Of a DNA stretch of 14,201 bases, positions 1-7,744 are shown in pieces. Position 1 is the first letter of the stretch; each line of letters opens with the position of its first letter. Origin of the DNA: Bacteroidales bacterium (GTDB lineage Bacteria; Bacteroidota; Bacteroidia; Bacteroidales; Muribaculaceae); assembly GCA_019415705.1 (NCBI GenBank), contig DXYS01000042.1, positions 1,463 through 15,663 on the forward strand, given 5' to 3'. The notes under the pieces were generated by a model. It saw only the letters and a program-made list of their open reading frames with translations, did no database searches and had not been told where the DNA came from. The position numbers were made by a program, and so were the translations under genes.

Positions 1-2133
1 TTTCTCGGCGGCGTCCAAAAGATACGGACGGATAGCGGCGTGAGCGCAGACCAACGAGCACTCCGTACACTCGACACACTTGTCAACATCCCACTCTGGC
101 ACCTTGACGGCAATCATACGCTTCTCATAAGCCGTCGTGCCGGCCGGCATAGTGCCGTCGGGGGTGAAGACCGAAACAGGCAGCGAGTCGCCCTCCAAAC
201 GCAGACAGGGCCGGGCAATCTTGGCGACAAAGTCAGGCAGCTTATAGGCAGGCTGAGCCTCATCTTTTGCATCGGCCCATGACGCAGGCACCTCAATCTC
301 CTTTATGGCAGCCGCAGCGGCATCGACAGCCTTGAGGTTTTTGTCGACTACGTCACCACCCTCGTGGATGTAAGTCTTTTTAATGAGTTCTTTAAGCGCG
401 TCGACGGCCTTGTCAAAATCGACAACTCCCGCGAGGCGGAAGTAGACCGTCAGCATGATGGTGTTGATGCGCACACCGAGTCCGACGCTCTCGGCAATGG
501 CGATGGCGTCGATGTTATAGAATTTCGCCTTTTTAACGGCGAGGTCGCGGCGCAGCGATGCGGGCAACTCACGCTCCATGTCAGCGGCGGTCCACGGCGA
601 GTTGAGCACGAATGTGCCGCCCGGCCGCAGACGCTTTGTCAGGTCAAAGCGCGTAACATATGTATTTTTATTGCAGGCGACATAGTCGGCGTTCTCGATG
701 CCGTAGGCCGAACGAATCGGGGCGTCGCCTATGCGCAGCTCCGAGATTGTGTAGCCGCCAGACTTTTTGGCCGAATAATGGAAATAAGCCTGAGCATACA
801 GATCGGGCTCCGAGCCGATGATGGCGGCCGCCTGCTTTGTGGCGCCGACGGTGCCGTCAGAGCCCATGCCGTAGAAGACAGCCTGACGCAGATTGTCGGG
901 ACAGGTGACGATGTGGTCGGTAACCTCGAGCGAGTGATAAGTGACGTCATCGGTGATGCCCACGGTGAAACCGTCTTTGGGATTTTCCTTCAGTAACTCA
1001 TCATAGATGGCCTTGACCATCGACGGGTCGAAATCTTTGCTGGCGAGACCATAACGTCCGCCGATAAGGCGTATGTCATTGCGGCCTGCGCGGCGCAGGG
1101 CTGCGGCGACGTCAAGATAAAGAGGCTCGCCGGCAGCTCCGGGCTCTTTTGTGCGGTCTATGACGGCAATCGACTTGACGGAGGCCGGGATAGCGGCCAC
1201 GAGGTCTTTCTCTGAGAACGGCCGGTAGAGTCTTACTTTTACAAGGCCGACGCGACGCCCCTGAGCTCGCAAATAACCTATGGTCTCCTCGATGACATCG
1301 CAGCTCGAGCCGATGGCTACGATAAGCTCCGTGGCCTCAGGGTCGCCGACATAGTCAAAGAGGTGATACTGACGGCCGGTCAGAGCGGCGAGACGGTCCA
1401 TATACTGCTGCACGATGGCCGGGAAAGCATCGTAGTAACGGTTTGCAGCCTCGCGATTCTGGAAGAACACGTCGGGATTCTGGGCCGAGCCGCGAAGGTC
1501 GGGACGGTCGGGATTCATGGCGCGGCTGCGGAAACGGGCTACGGCGTCGCGGTCGACAAGCGACGCAATGCTGTCATAGGGCAGCATGTCGACGGTCGAA
1601 ATCTCGTTGGACGTGCGCCAGCCGTCAAAGAAGTGGAGCACGGGCAGCGAGCCGGCGATGGCGGCGAGATGGGCCACGACGGCGAGGTCATGTGTCTCCT
1701 GCACCGAGCTCGAAGCGAGCATGGTGAAACCGGTCGTGCGGCAGCTCATCACGTCCTGATGGTCGCCGAAGATGCTCAGAGCGTGAGAAGCAACAGTGCG
1801 GCATCCGACATGAAATACGGCAGGGAGCAGCTCTCCGGAAATCTTGAACATGTTTGGCAACATCAGCATCAGGCCCTGCGAGGCCGTGAAGGTGGTGGCG
1901 AGTGCACCGGCCACAAGAGCGCCGTGTGTGGCGCCGGCCGCGCCGAGCTCCGACTCCATCTCCCTGACCTGCATAGGCGCACCGAAGACGTTGAGCCGTC
2001 CGGCGACATTCCATTTATCGGCAATCTCACCCATCGACGCAACGGGAGTGATGGGATATATGGTTGCGACCTCGCTCAAAGCATAGGCGACATAGGTTGC
2101 GGCTGTGCAGCCGTCGACAATCTGTTTGCTCAT
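1..2133 (-). CDS. nifJ: Pyruvate:ferredoxin (flavodoxin) oxidoreductase, N-terminal 711 residues (runs off left edge)
   Basis: Oxidative decarboxylation of pyruvate with CoA to acetyl-CoA, CO2 and reduced ferredoxin in the cytoplasm; a central enzyme of anaerobes. The reading frame is open from the ATG at 2133 to base 1. It starts MSKQIVDGCTAATYVAY and carries the YPITP motif of the pyrimidine-binding domain at residues 26-30. It also has the VREMESE segment, the FGDHQD...CRTTGF active-site stretch, the DRTKEPGA segment of the CoA-side domain and GSDGTVGA. The first 4Fe-4S cluster of the ferredoxin domain is at Cys686, 689, 692 and 696, followed by Ala where Pro is usual. The family is about 1170-1200 residues, so roughly 470 residues are missing: the second cluster and the TPP domain. 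It lies 80 nt behind the AEC permease with a terminator between. Family identity is very secure. Pyruvate as substrate is inferred from the retained YPITP. Confidence 0.95.
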   Translation of the reverse strand, partial: MSKQIVDGCTAATYVAYALSEVATIYPITPVASMGEIADKWNVAGRLNVFGAPMQVREMESELGAAGATHGALVAGALATTFTASQGLMLMLPNMFKISGELLPAVFHVGCRTVASHALSIFGDHQDVMSCRTTGFTMLASSSVQETHDLAVVAHLAAIAGSLPVLHFFDGWRTSNEISTVDMLPYDSIASLVDRDAVARFRSRAMNPDRPDLRGSAQNPDVFFQNREAANRYYDAFPAIVQQYMDRLAALTGRQYHLFDYVGDPEATELIVAIGSSCDVIEETIGYLRAQGRRVGLVKVRLYRPFSEKDLVAAIPASVKSIAVIDRTKEPGAAGEPLYLDVAAALRRAGRNDIRLIGGRYGLASKDFDPSMVKAIYDELLKENPKDGFTVGITDDVTYHSLEVTDHIVTCPDNLRQAVFYGMGSDGTVGATKQAAAIIGSEPDLYAQAYFHYSAKKSGGYTISELRIGDAPIRSAYGIENADYVACNKNTYVTRFDLTKRLRPGGTFVLNSPWTAADMERELPASLRRDLAVKKAKFYNIDAIAIAESVGLGVRINTIMLTVYFRLAGVVDFDKAVDALKELIKKTYIHEGGDVVDKNLKAVDAAAAAIKEIEVPASWADAKDEAQPAYKLPDFVAKIARPCLRLEGDSLPVSVFTPDGTMPAGTTAYEKRMIAVKVPEWDVDKCVECTECSLVCAHAAIRPYLLDAAEK

Positions 2134-2149
2134 AAACGCTATTATTTAT

Positions 2150-2188
2150 AAAAAACGGCAGGGAGCGCCGGAAGGCATCCCCCTGCCG
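2150..2188 (-). terminator. Intrinsic terminator or attenuator between AEC permease and PFOR
   Basis: Read on the minus strand, CGGCAGGG (2188-2181) pairs perfectly with CCCTGCCG (2163-2156) and is followed at once by TTTTTT (2155-2150). This is a textbook intrinsic terminator for the permease gene ending at 2214. Its U-tract ends only 16 nt before the PFOR start codon. PFOR must therefore be expressed by read-through or from a promoter overlapping this hairpin. Confidence 0.85.
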
Positions 2189-2213
2189 GGATATCATATA
2201 GAAACCGATTCTT

Positions 2214-3188
2214 TTAATACATGGTCAAGGCAAGGTCTGTAAGCCATATCCACAGCGGGCAGAAGCCCATGAAAAGGATGACTGACAGGGCGAGTGACGA
2301 GGTGCCGGTGGCGACATAAGTATTGTACTCGCTGGCGATGATAATGCCCGAGAATGCCGGGGGAAGTGCGTTGGCGACCACAAGCATCTTGAGATTGAGC
2401 GGGTCCATGTGACAGAGCAGACCGACGACGAGTGTCAGACCGGGCATAACGATCAGTTTGAGTATCGAGCCGAGGACAGCCTGCCAGTTAATCTGAATCT
2501 TGACAGCCGACAGAGTCACACCTGCGGCGAAGACAGCCATTGACGAGTTTGCACCTTTGATAAGGTCGAACGAGGGGCTTGCCCAGTCAGGCCAAGGTAT
2601 CCCGGCGACAACCCAGACGACAGCAAGGATAGGCGCCCAAGCGACCGGCTGCTCGAGGGCGTGAAGCACCGGAAGCCACGGATTGGGCTTTTTGCCTCCG
2701 TTGGCTGCAGCGGCGGCAGCCTCGTTTGACGAATTCATAAGTGACAGTCCGACGGGGATGCCGATAGCATTGACGACGATGCCGACGATAGCCACAACAA
2801 GGGCTACCGAGGGGGTCGTGCCGAAGATAGGCTCGAGGACCGCAAAGCCGAGGAATCCGATTGTAGGCGAGCCGCTGATAAGAGCCATGACAGCAGCGTC
2901 GGCACCGGTATTCTTCTTAAAACAATACTTGTAGATGTAGTAGACAAGCATGAAACAGAACATGATTGTCACCAATGAGACGATAGAGAGCTTGAGGTCT
3001 CTGACAAGCATCTCGCGGCTTGCGCTGACAATCGAGACAAAGAGAGCTGCAGGAAGGGCATAATCAAGGACGATTTTATTGAATTTTTTTGCATCCTCAC
3101 CCGTGAAAATACCTTTCTTTCCGGAAATGTAACCGACTGCCATCACAACGAATATAGGAACGATGGCATATAGGATTATGTGTTCCAT
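2214..3188 (-). CDS. AEC-family permease, probable oxalate/formate (organic anion) transporter
   Basis: Inner-membrane transporter of 324 residues, a normal size for the auxin efflux carrier (AEC) family, which includes malonate and other dicarboxylate permeases. Hydrophobic segments run through the whole protein: residues 3-20, 40-55, 68-86, 100-118, 125-150, then after a hydrophilic Ala/Asn/Gly/Lys loop (about 155-170) a second set to the C-terminus. This is the usual two five-helix bundles around a cytoplasmic loop. The start MEHIILYAIVPIFVVMAVGY and the segment VANALPPAFSGIIIASEY are typical of the family. It follows oxc by 124 nt on the same strand. From that position I infer it moves oxalate in, formate out, or exchanges them, in place of the MFS antiporter OxlT known from Oxalobacter. 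Substrate is not shown by sequence. Confidence 0.87.
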   Translation of the reverse strand: MEHIILYAIVPIFVVMAVGYISGKKGIFTGEDAKKFNKIVLDYALPAALFVSIVSASREMLVRDLKLSIVSLVTIMFCFMLVYYIYKYCFKKNTGADAAVMALISGSPTIGFLGFAVLEPIFGTTPSVALVVAIVGIVVNAIGIPVGLSLMNSSNEAAAAAANGGKKPNPWLPVLHALEQPVAWAPILAVVWVVAGIPWPDWASPSFDLIKGANSSMAVFAAGVTLSAVKIQINWQAVLGSILKLIVMPGLTLVVGLLCHMDPLNLKMLVVANALPPAFSGIIIASEYNTYVATGTSSLALSVILFMGFCPLWIWLTDLALTMY

Positions 3189-3268
3189 AAAGAGCGTTTT
3201 ATTGGGTTAATAATTGAAACGCGGCCTCTGATGCAGAGGGAGGAATCGTGAATTTCAGTATTGTTTAC

Positions 3269-3295
3269 GGCCGGCCGCATGTTAGGCGGCCGGCC
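3269..3295 (-). terminator. Perfect 10-bp GC hairpin between oxc and the AEC permease
   Basis: GGCCGGCCGC (3269-3278) and GCGGCCGGCC (3286-3295) form a perfect 10-bp stem with a 7-nt loop. It starts 17 nt after the oxc stop. On the minus strand the bases after it are GTAAACAATA, which is not a U-tract. It may therefore be a 3'-end stabilising or processing hairpin, or a weak terminator, rather than a full stop of transcription. Confidence 0.6.
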
Positions 3296-3312
3296 TGCGG
3301 AGGTTAAGGTAA

Positions 3313-5046
3313 TCAGACGGTGATGTGCTGTAATGACTCGGGATTGAGATAGCCGATATGGCCTGACTCCTTGCCTGAGTCGGCTGCAAGCTGCACATCA
3401 ATCAGGGCGGGAGCCTTGGAGGCGATGGCTTCGGTGAAGGCTGCCTTAAGCTCGTCGGGAGTGGTGACATAATAGGTCTTTGCGCCGAATGCATCGCCTA
3501 ATTTGTCATAACGGGCGTTGATGTCGAGAGTTGTCGGGGCGGGGTCACCGTTTTTGGAGAGATTGACGCCGATGCCGTTGTAGATACCGCCGTTGTTGAA
3601 GATAACGACCGTAACCGGCAGTTTGAAACGGCAGATGGTCGAAAAATCCATGCCCGAGAAACCGAAGGCCGAGTCACCCTCGATGGCCACAACGCGGTCA
3701 CCTGTGGCAACGGCGGCTCCGATAGCCGAGCCCATGCCCATGCCCATGATGGCCCATGTGGCACAGTCGACACGTTTACGCGGCAGAGACATATCGATGG
3801 TGTCGCGTGTGTCGTCGAGCGTGTTGGCGCCCTCGTTGACGAGGATGATGTCGGGATTTGACTCGAGGATGGGTTTGATGACGCCGAGAGCTGTCCAGTG
3901 TGTCATAGGCTGAGCCGTGGCGGCTGCGGTGAGACGGGCGGCGAATTTGGCGTTTTTCTCTTTTGTCATGGCCTGCAGCGAAGGCACCCACGTCGGGTCC
4001 ATATTCATCTTTGCGGGCAGAGCGGCGAGGATGGCGTCAAGCGATGAAGCCATATCACCGACGACAGGCGCTGCAATAGGCACATTGCAGTCGATTTCCT
4101 CGGGATCGATGTCAAGCTGAATGAATTTGCCTGCCGGATTCCATTTGCCGTGGCCGCGCGACAGCAGCCAGTTGAGGCGTGCGCCGACGAGCATCACGAC
4201 GTCTGAGTCCTCCATGATGGTCGAGCGGCATGACAGGGCGCTCAGCGGACCGTTGTCAGGCAGAACGCCTTTGGCCATTGACATCGGGAAATAAGGTATA
4301 CCTGTCTTTTCGACGAGGGCTTTGAGTTTGTCCTCTACGCGGGCGTAAGCCGCGCCCTTACCGATGACTATTGCCGGTTTTTTGGCCGATGCAAGCAGCT
4401 CGACAGCTCGGCGGACAGATTCGTCGGAAGGTATCATTACCGGCTCGAGGTCAACGGGCTGATAGAACAGTTTCTCGGCCTCGTCGCGGTCCATAATCTG
4501 GCCGAGACAGGGTGTGGTGACGTCAAGATAGACACCGCCGGGACGACCGGAGATGGCTGCGCGGTAAGCGCGGACGACGCCGGTGACGATGTCTTCGGCG
4601 CGATTGACACGATAAGCCGCCTTGACGAGAGGCTTGGCGATGTTGAGCTGGTCAAGGCCCTCGTAAGTGCCTTGCATCAGGTCGATAGGCTCGCGGACTG
4701 ACGAGCCAGAAATCTGAATCATCGGGTAACAGTTGACCGTTGCATTTGTCGTTGCGGTCAGACCGTTGAGAAATCCCAGAGACGAGACGGTCAGCAGTAC
4801 GCCCGGAGTCTTGGTCAGATAACCGTGGGTGGCTGCGGCCATGCCGGCCTGCTGCTCGTGACGGAAGCCCACGAAACGTATGCCCTGCTCCTGACACAGA
4901 TAAGACAAGTCGGTCACGGGGATACCGACAAGACCATACATCTTGTCGATGCCGAGCATGCGCAGTGCGCGTGCGAGTATATACATGCCTGTCACCTGAT
5001 TTGGATATGACGGTGCGGGCTGTGGTGTTGCAGATGTAGTTGCCAT
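3313..5046 (-). CDS. oxc: Oxalyl-CoA decarboxylase
   Basis: TPP-dependent enzyme that splits oxalyl-CoA to formyl-CoA and CO2, the second step of the oxalate cycle with Frc; cytoplasmic. The 577 residues match the family length (about 565-570). The N-terminal pyrimidine domain has GLVGIPVTDL (38-47), FRHEQQAG with the cofactor-activating Glu64, and LTVSSLGFLNG. The middle domain has IVIGKGAAYA and PMSMAKGVLPD. The C-terminal PP domain has VNEGANTLDDTRD, the TPP/Mg motif EGDSAFGFSGM and NNGGIY. The C-terminal ESGHIGYLN corresponds to the substrate-binding ESGRI tail of the Oxalobacter enzyme as I recall it, with His for Arg. These signatures separate it from acetolactate synthases and other TPP enzymes. 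It lies between frc and the permease on the same strand. The start is the ATG at 5046, with no strong Shine-Dalgarno. Confidence 0.96.
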   Translation of the reverse strand: MATTSATPQPAPSYPNQVTGMYILARALRMLGIDKMYGLVGIPVTDLSYLCQEQGIRFVGFRHEQQAGMAAATHGYLTKTPGVLLTVSSLGFLNGLTATTNATVNCYPMIQISGSSVREPIDLMQGTYEGLDQLNIAKPLVKAAYRVNRAEDIVTGVVRAYRAAISGRPGGVYLDVTTPCLGQIMDRDEAEKLFYQPVDLEPVMIPSDESVRRAVELLASAKKPAIVIGKGAAYARVEDKLKALVEKTGIPYFPMSMAKGVLPDNGPLSALSCRSTIMEDSDVVMLVGARLNWLLSRGHGKWNPAGKFIQLDIDPEEIDCNVPIAAPVVGDMASSLDAILAALPAKMNMDPTWVPSLQAMTKEKNAKFAARLTAAATAQPMTHWTALGVIKPILESNPDIILVNEGANTLDDTRDTIDMSLPRKRVDCATWAIMGMGMGSAIGAAVATGDRVVAIEGDSAFGFSGMDFSTICRFKLPVTVVIFNNGGIYNGIGVNLSKNGDPAPTTLDINARYDKLGDAFGAKTYYVTTPDELKAAFTEAIASKAPALIDVQLAADSGKESGHIGYLNPESLQHITV

Positions 5047-5101
5047 AAGGTGAATATTATTAAATCTTATAAACTTGGCGGATGCCTTTTATCGAAATTT
5101 T

Positions 5102-5160
5102 AACCCGCCGGAGGCGTGCTGCGGCGCTGAGTGGTGCCGAAGCAGTCTCACCGGCGGGTT
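5102..5160 (-). terminator. Two-tier hairpin between frc and oxc (terminator or attenuator)
   Basis: AACCCGCCGG (5102-5111) and CCGGCGGGTT (5151-5160) form a perfect 10-bp outer stem. Inside, TGCT/AGCA (5117-5120 with 5141-5144) and CGGC/GCCG (5122-5125 with 5136-5139) form a second stem with one mismatch. On the minus strand, TTAAAATTT follows the stem. The outer stem begins 24 nt after the frc stop and ends 56 nt before the oxc start. It can act as a partial terminator for frc or a leader structure for oxc. Confidence 0.7.
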
Positions 5161-5184
5161 TTGATTTTATCGTGCGGTCAGTTA

Positions 5185-6483
5185 TTATTTGGCTGCGGGT
5201 TTAGGCATGGGAGCGGTTGTGCCGTTGGCCTTGAACTGCTCCTGCTGGGCGGCGGTATAGCCGAGAGCTGTGAGGACTTCCTCGGTATTGCCGCCGAGAG
5301 TCGGGCACGGTCCGTAGACAGGCTGATAGTTAGAGATGGTGAAAGGCACGCCGACGGTGACGAATGTGCCGATATTACCTCCCTGATCAATCTTGACGAG
5401 AGTATTGCCGTCATAGAGGCTCTCGTCGGTCATGATTTCCTTGGTCGACAGCACGGGAGCGACAGGCACACCGGCTACCGAAAGTTCGCTCGTGACCTCA
5501 AATTTGGTCTTGTTGATACAGAACTGCTGGATGCGCTCGATGATTTCCTGTTTGTGGCGGTCACGTGCGTCGGCGGTGTTGAAGTCGGGATTTGTGAGCC
5601 AGTCCTCAAAGCCGAGAGCGGCACATGCTTTCTCGAAGTCTTTGGCGCCACGCTGCAGAATTACATATACATAAGCATTGGGGTCTGTCTCCCAGCCTTT
5701 ACATTTGTATGTCCAACCGAGCACGCCCGAGCCCTCGGTGTTGCCCGAACGCGGAACGAAGTCGGGGAATTTCTCGTTAGGATACTGCGGGAACTGTGTC
5801 AGATAACCGATGCGGTCAAGTGTGAGTTGATCACGGGTCTTGATACGGCAGAGGTTAAGACATGCGTTGTGCATCGACTGATATACGAATGAGCCTTCGC
5901 CTGTTTTCTCGCGCTGCATAAGGGCGGCAAGCAGACCGATTGTGAGGTGCATGCCTGTGTTGGAGTCACCAAGAGCCGCGCCTGACTGTGTCGGGATGTT
6001 GTAGGGGCCTTCGTACCAGCCTGTCGTGGAGGCGGCGGCTGCCGTCACCTGTGCTACCGGCTCGTAAGCCTTCAGATTGGCATATTTTGACGAAACGGGG
6101 AAACCTTTGATTGTGCCGTAGATACATCTCGGGTTGAGTTTGTGGACTTCTTCCCAACTGAAACCGAGTTTGTCCATAGCTCCCGGGTGAAGATTCTCGA
6201 CGAAAATATCGCAGCCCTGAATAAGTTTTGTCAGAATGGCCTTGCCGTCGGGAGTCGCAGCGTCAAGAGCAAGAGACTTTTTGTCTGAGTTAAGCTGGAG
6301 GAAATAATAGCTCGGCTCGTTAGGGTCAAACTGAAGTTCCTTACGTGTGGCATCGCCGACACCGGGACGTTCGATTTTGATTACCTCGGCGCCAAGCCAT
6401 GCGAGAAGTTGAGTACAAGAAGGGCCTGATTGAACCTGAGTGAAGTCAACCACTTTGATACCCTGAAGAGGAGCTGTATTCAT
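5185..6483 (-). CDS. frc: Formyl-CoA:oxalate CoA-transferase (class III CoA-transferase)
   Basis: Transfers CoA from formyl-CoA to oxalate, giving oxalyl-CoA and formate; the entry step of oxalate catabolism, cytoplasmic. It has 432 residues against about 416-428 for Oxalobacter FRC and E. coli YfdW. Family features run end to end: VVDFTQVQSGPSCTQ (11-25), GAEVIKIERPG (31-41), VENLHPGAMDKLGF (95-108), AYEPVAQ (139-145), the catalytic Asp173 in SGAALGDSNTGMHL, and KCKGWETDPNAYVY. Compared with FRC, several active-site positions differ. His15 is Gln16, the Trp48 position is Glu49, and the tetraglycine loop reads EGSGVLGW. In the first region it is closer to YfdW, which has Gln at the Trp48 position. 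It heads the cluster with oxc 138 nt downstream. The oxc neighbour argues strongly for oxalate as acceptor over other class III substrates. Confidence 0.94.
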   Translation of the reverse strand: MNTAPLQGIKVVDFTQVQSGPSCTQLLAWLGAEVIKIERPGVGDATRKELQFDPNEPSYYFLQLNSDKKSLALDAATPDGKAILTKLIQGCDIFVENLHPGAMDKLGFSWEEVHKLNPRCIYGTIKGFPVSSKYANLKAYEPVAQVTAAAASTTGWYEGPYNIPTQSGAALGDSNTGMHLTIGLLAALMQREKTGEGSFVYQSMHNACLNLCRIKTRDQLTLDRIGYLTQFPQYPNEKFPDFVPRSGNTEGSGVLGWTYKCKGWETDPNAYVYVILQRGAKDFEKACAALGFEDWLTNPDFNTADARDRHKQEIIERIQQFCINKTKFEVTSELSVAGVPVAPVLSTKEIMTDESLYDGNTLVKIDQGGNIGTFVTVGVPFTISNYQPVYGPCPTLGGNTEEVLTALGYTAAQQEQFKANGTTAPMPKPAAK

Positions 6484-6657
6484 AATGTTTTAGTTTAGAT
6501 GTTTTTATTTAATTCCGTTGCTTTTAAATTCAAAACAAATAAAGTCGCAATTTGTTAATGGCGTCCTCATTTTTTACATTTCACAAAAAAATCGACGGGG
6601 AGTGTAACGTTTAGAGTATATTTGTGTCTTAGAGACAAAAGGTCACACCAATCAGAT
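6484..6657. other. Divergent intergenic region between frc and the sigma factor gene
   Basis: AT-rich 174-nt spacer that must hold promoters for both directions. The plus-strand element TATATTTG (6617-6624) is clear and listed separately. For frc, the only hint on the minus strand is TTTATTTG (complement of 6536-6543), one base off the TAnnTTTG consensus, with no TTTG at the right distance upstream. The frc promoter is therefore not located. Confidence 0.45.
6617..6624 (+). promoter_or_regulatory. Bacteroidetes -7 promoter element for the sigma factor gene
   Basis: TATATTTG matches the Bacteroidetes housekeeping -7 consensus TAnnTTTG exactly. The implied transcription start is near 6631, giving a leader of about 27 nt before the ATG at 6658. 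No TTTG -33 element is present at 19-21 nt upstream. The element overlaps an in-frame TTG at 6622, which therefore cannot be the translation start if this promoter is used. Confidence 0.5.
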
Positions 6658-7155
6658 ATGCGACGTCGCGATTTTGAGTTATTTGCAGCTGAAATAAGGC
6701 CAAGACTGTCAGCGAGGGCAGCGTCGGTCACAGGCGACCGGTCTGAGGGCGAGGATATCGCCCAAGACTGCCTGCTCAAGCTGTGGACTCTGCGCGACAC
6801 GCTCGATGATTACACTAATCCGGAGGCTCTGGCGATGACCATAGCCTACCGCATGGCGCTCAACTCCGTGCGCGGCCGACGCACTGACACGGGGCTTGAC
6901 GACGCGGCACTCGCCGACGCCGGCAGCTCGCCCGAGGACGAATATATAGACTGCGAACGAGCCAACAGCGTGAATGCCATCCTCGCCTCGCTGCCCGACG
7001 CCTCGAGAGCCATCATCGAGATGCGACACATCGACGGGATGAGCTGCGGCGAGATAGCGGCGCTTATCGGCTCGACAGACGGAGCGGTGCGCACGGCTCT
7101 GTCACGTGCGAGGCAACGTGTGGCCCGAATGTTTTTAGAAAAAGATATAAATTAA
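6658..7155 (+). CDS. ECF-type RNA polymerase sigma factor
   Basis: Sigma-70 family factor of about 165 residues that would direct RNA polymerase to a small regulon. Region 2 lies at about residues 5-65, with SEGEDIAQDCLLKLW (the DIxQDxxLKLW signature of region 2.2/2.3). A linker rich in Asp, Ala and Ser (about 70-95) follows. Region 4 at about 100-160 includes LPDASRAIIEMRHIDGMSCGE and the recognition helix area STDGAVRTALSRARQRV. I start at ATG 6658 (MRRRDFELFAAEI) rather than the in-frame TTG at 6622, because the latter sits inside the promoter element. Six nucleotides separate it from the next gene, whose product has the size and topology of an anti-sigma factor. Target genes cannot be read from the window. 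Confidence 0.9.
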   Translation: MRRRDFELFAAEIRPRLSARAASVTGDRSEGEDIAQDCLLKLWTLRDTLDDYTNPEALAMTIAYRMALNSVRGRRTDTGLDDAALADAGSSPEDEYIDCERANSVNAILASLPDASRAIIEMRHIDGMSCGEIAALIGSTDGAVRTALSRARQRVARMFLEKDIN

Positions 7156-7161
7156 GCGGAT

Positions 7162-7707
7162 ATGAAACTGTTATTTATACATAAATCAAAGTCACGGCTC
7201 TCTGACGGCGAGGCGCGCAGGCTTACCTCCGCCTTCCTTGACGGCAGCACGAGCTTGGACGACGAGCGCCGGCTCTATGACTACTACCGCTCGGGGCGCG
7301 CGGCTGACGACCTCAAGGCTTATGCGCCGATGTTCGGCTGGTATGAGTCGCTCGGTCGCGACAACTCTGTCAAGAGCAACAGCCGGGGCGTGACACACCG
7401 GGCCGCAGCCTTTATTACAGCGGCCATTGTCACGGCAGCTGCCGTAGTCATAGGTCTGACCCATGACACGACGGCATCGTCCGAGGAAATCTATGCCGGC
7501 TCATACATACGCCGCGACGGACACACAATCACCGACATTGATCTCATTCTGCCGGAGCTCCGCCGCACGGAATATATCGTTGACAGCACTCTTTTGGCTC
7601 AGACGGTCATCCCTGACTGCAGCCAGATTGAGCGACGAATTCTCGAAAATGCTATCAGCGGTATTGACGACCCCGAAATTGTCGAACTCATTAAACAAGA
7701 TTTTTAG
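7162..7707 (+). CDS. Single-span membrane protein, probable anti-sigma factor or sigma-regulator
   Basis: Protein of 181 residues with a hydrophilic N-terminal half, one transmembrane segment at about 81-99 (AAAFITAAIVTAAAVVIGL) and a C-terminal part of about 80 residues on the far side of the membrane. The N-terminal part contains FLDGSTSLDDERRLYDYYRSG (25-45), a pattern seen in small Bacteroidales proteins encoded right after ECF sigma genes. There, a short helical cytoplasmic domain is thought to hold the sigma factor. It begins 6 nt after the sigma stop, so the two are co-transcribed and probably coupled. The anti-sigma role is inferred from position and topology; I see no HExxH or zinc-binding signature. 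The DNA continues into the next gene after 37 nt without a terminator. Confidence 0.72.
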   Translation: MKLLFIHKSKSRLSDGEARRLTSAFLDGSTSLDDERRLYDYYRSGRAADDLKAYAPMFGWYESLGRDNSVKSNSRGVTHRAAAFITAAIVTAAAVVIGLTHDTTASSEEIYAGSYIRRDGHTITDIDLILPELRRTEYIVDSTLLAQTVIPDCSQIERRILENAISGIDDPEIVELIKQDF

Positions 7708-7744
7708 TAACTTTGCCACAACCAATTTAATAACGGTCCACGCT

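Noticed and set aside
1..2133. Oxalate oxidoreductase instead of PFOR
   Set aside because: The gene is a single long PFOR-type chain with YPITP and normal PFOR active-site segments, whereas the Moorella oxalate enzyme, as I recall, is made of separate subunits with a changed motif.
364..2151. Long plus-strand open frames (364-996, 1363-2151) in the left part
   Set aside because: They lie antisense to the clearly coding PFOR frame, which carries all family motifs without a break; their translations show no protein family character.
5131..5892. 253-codon plus-strand open frame opposite frc
   Set aside because: Antisense to the conserved Frc reading frame, Cys- and Gly-rich without motifs; a by-product of high-GC codon use.
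6622..6657. TTG at 6622 as the sigma factor start
   Set aside because: It lies within the TATATTTG promoter element; the ATG at 6658 gives a normal sigma N-terminus.
7463..7744. N-terminal extension of the secreted heptad-repeat protein from 7463
   Set aside because: It would overlap most of the membrane-protein gene in another frame and place the signal peptide in the interior.
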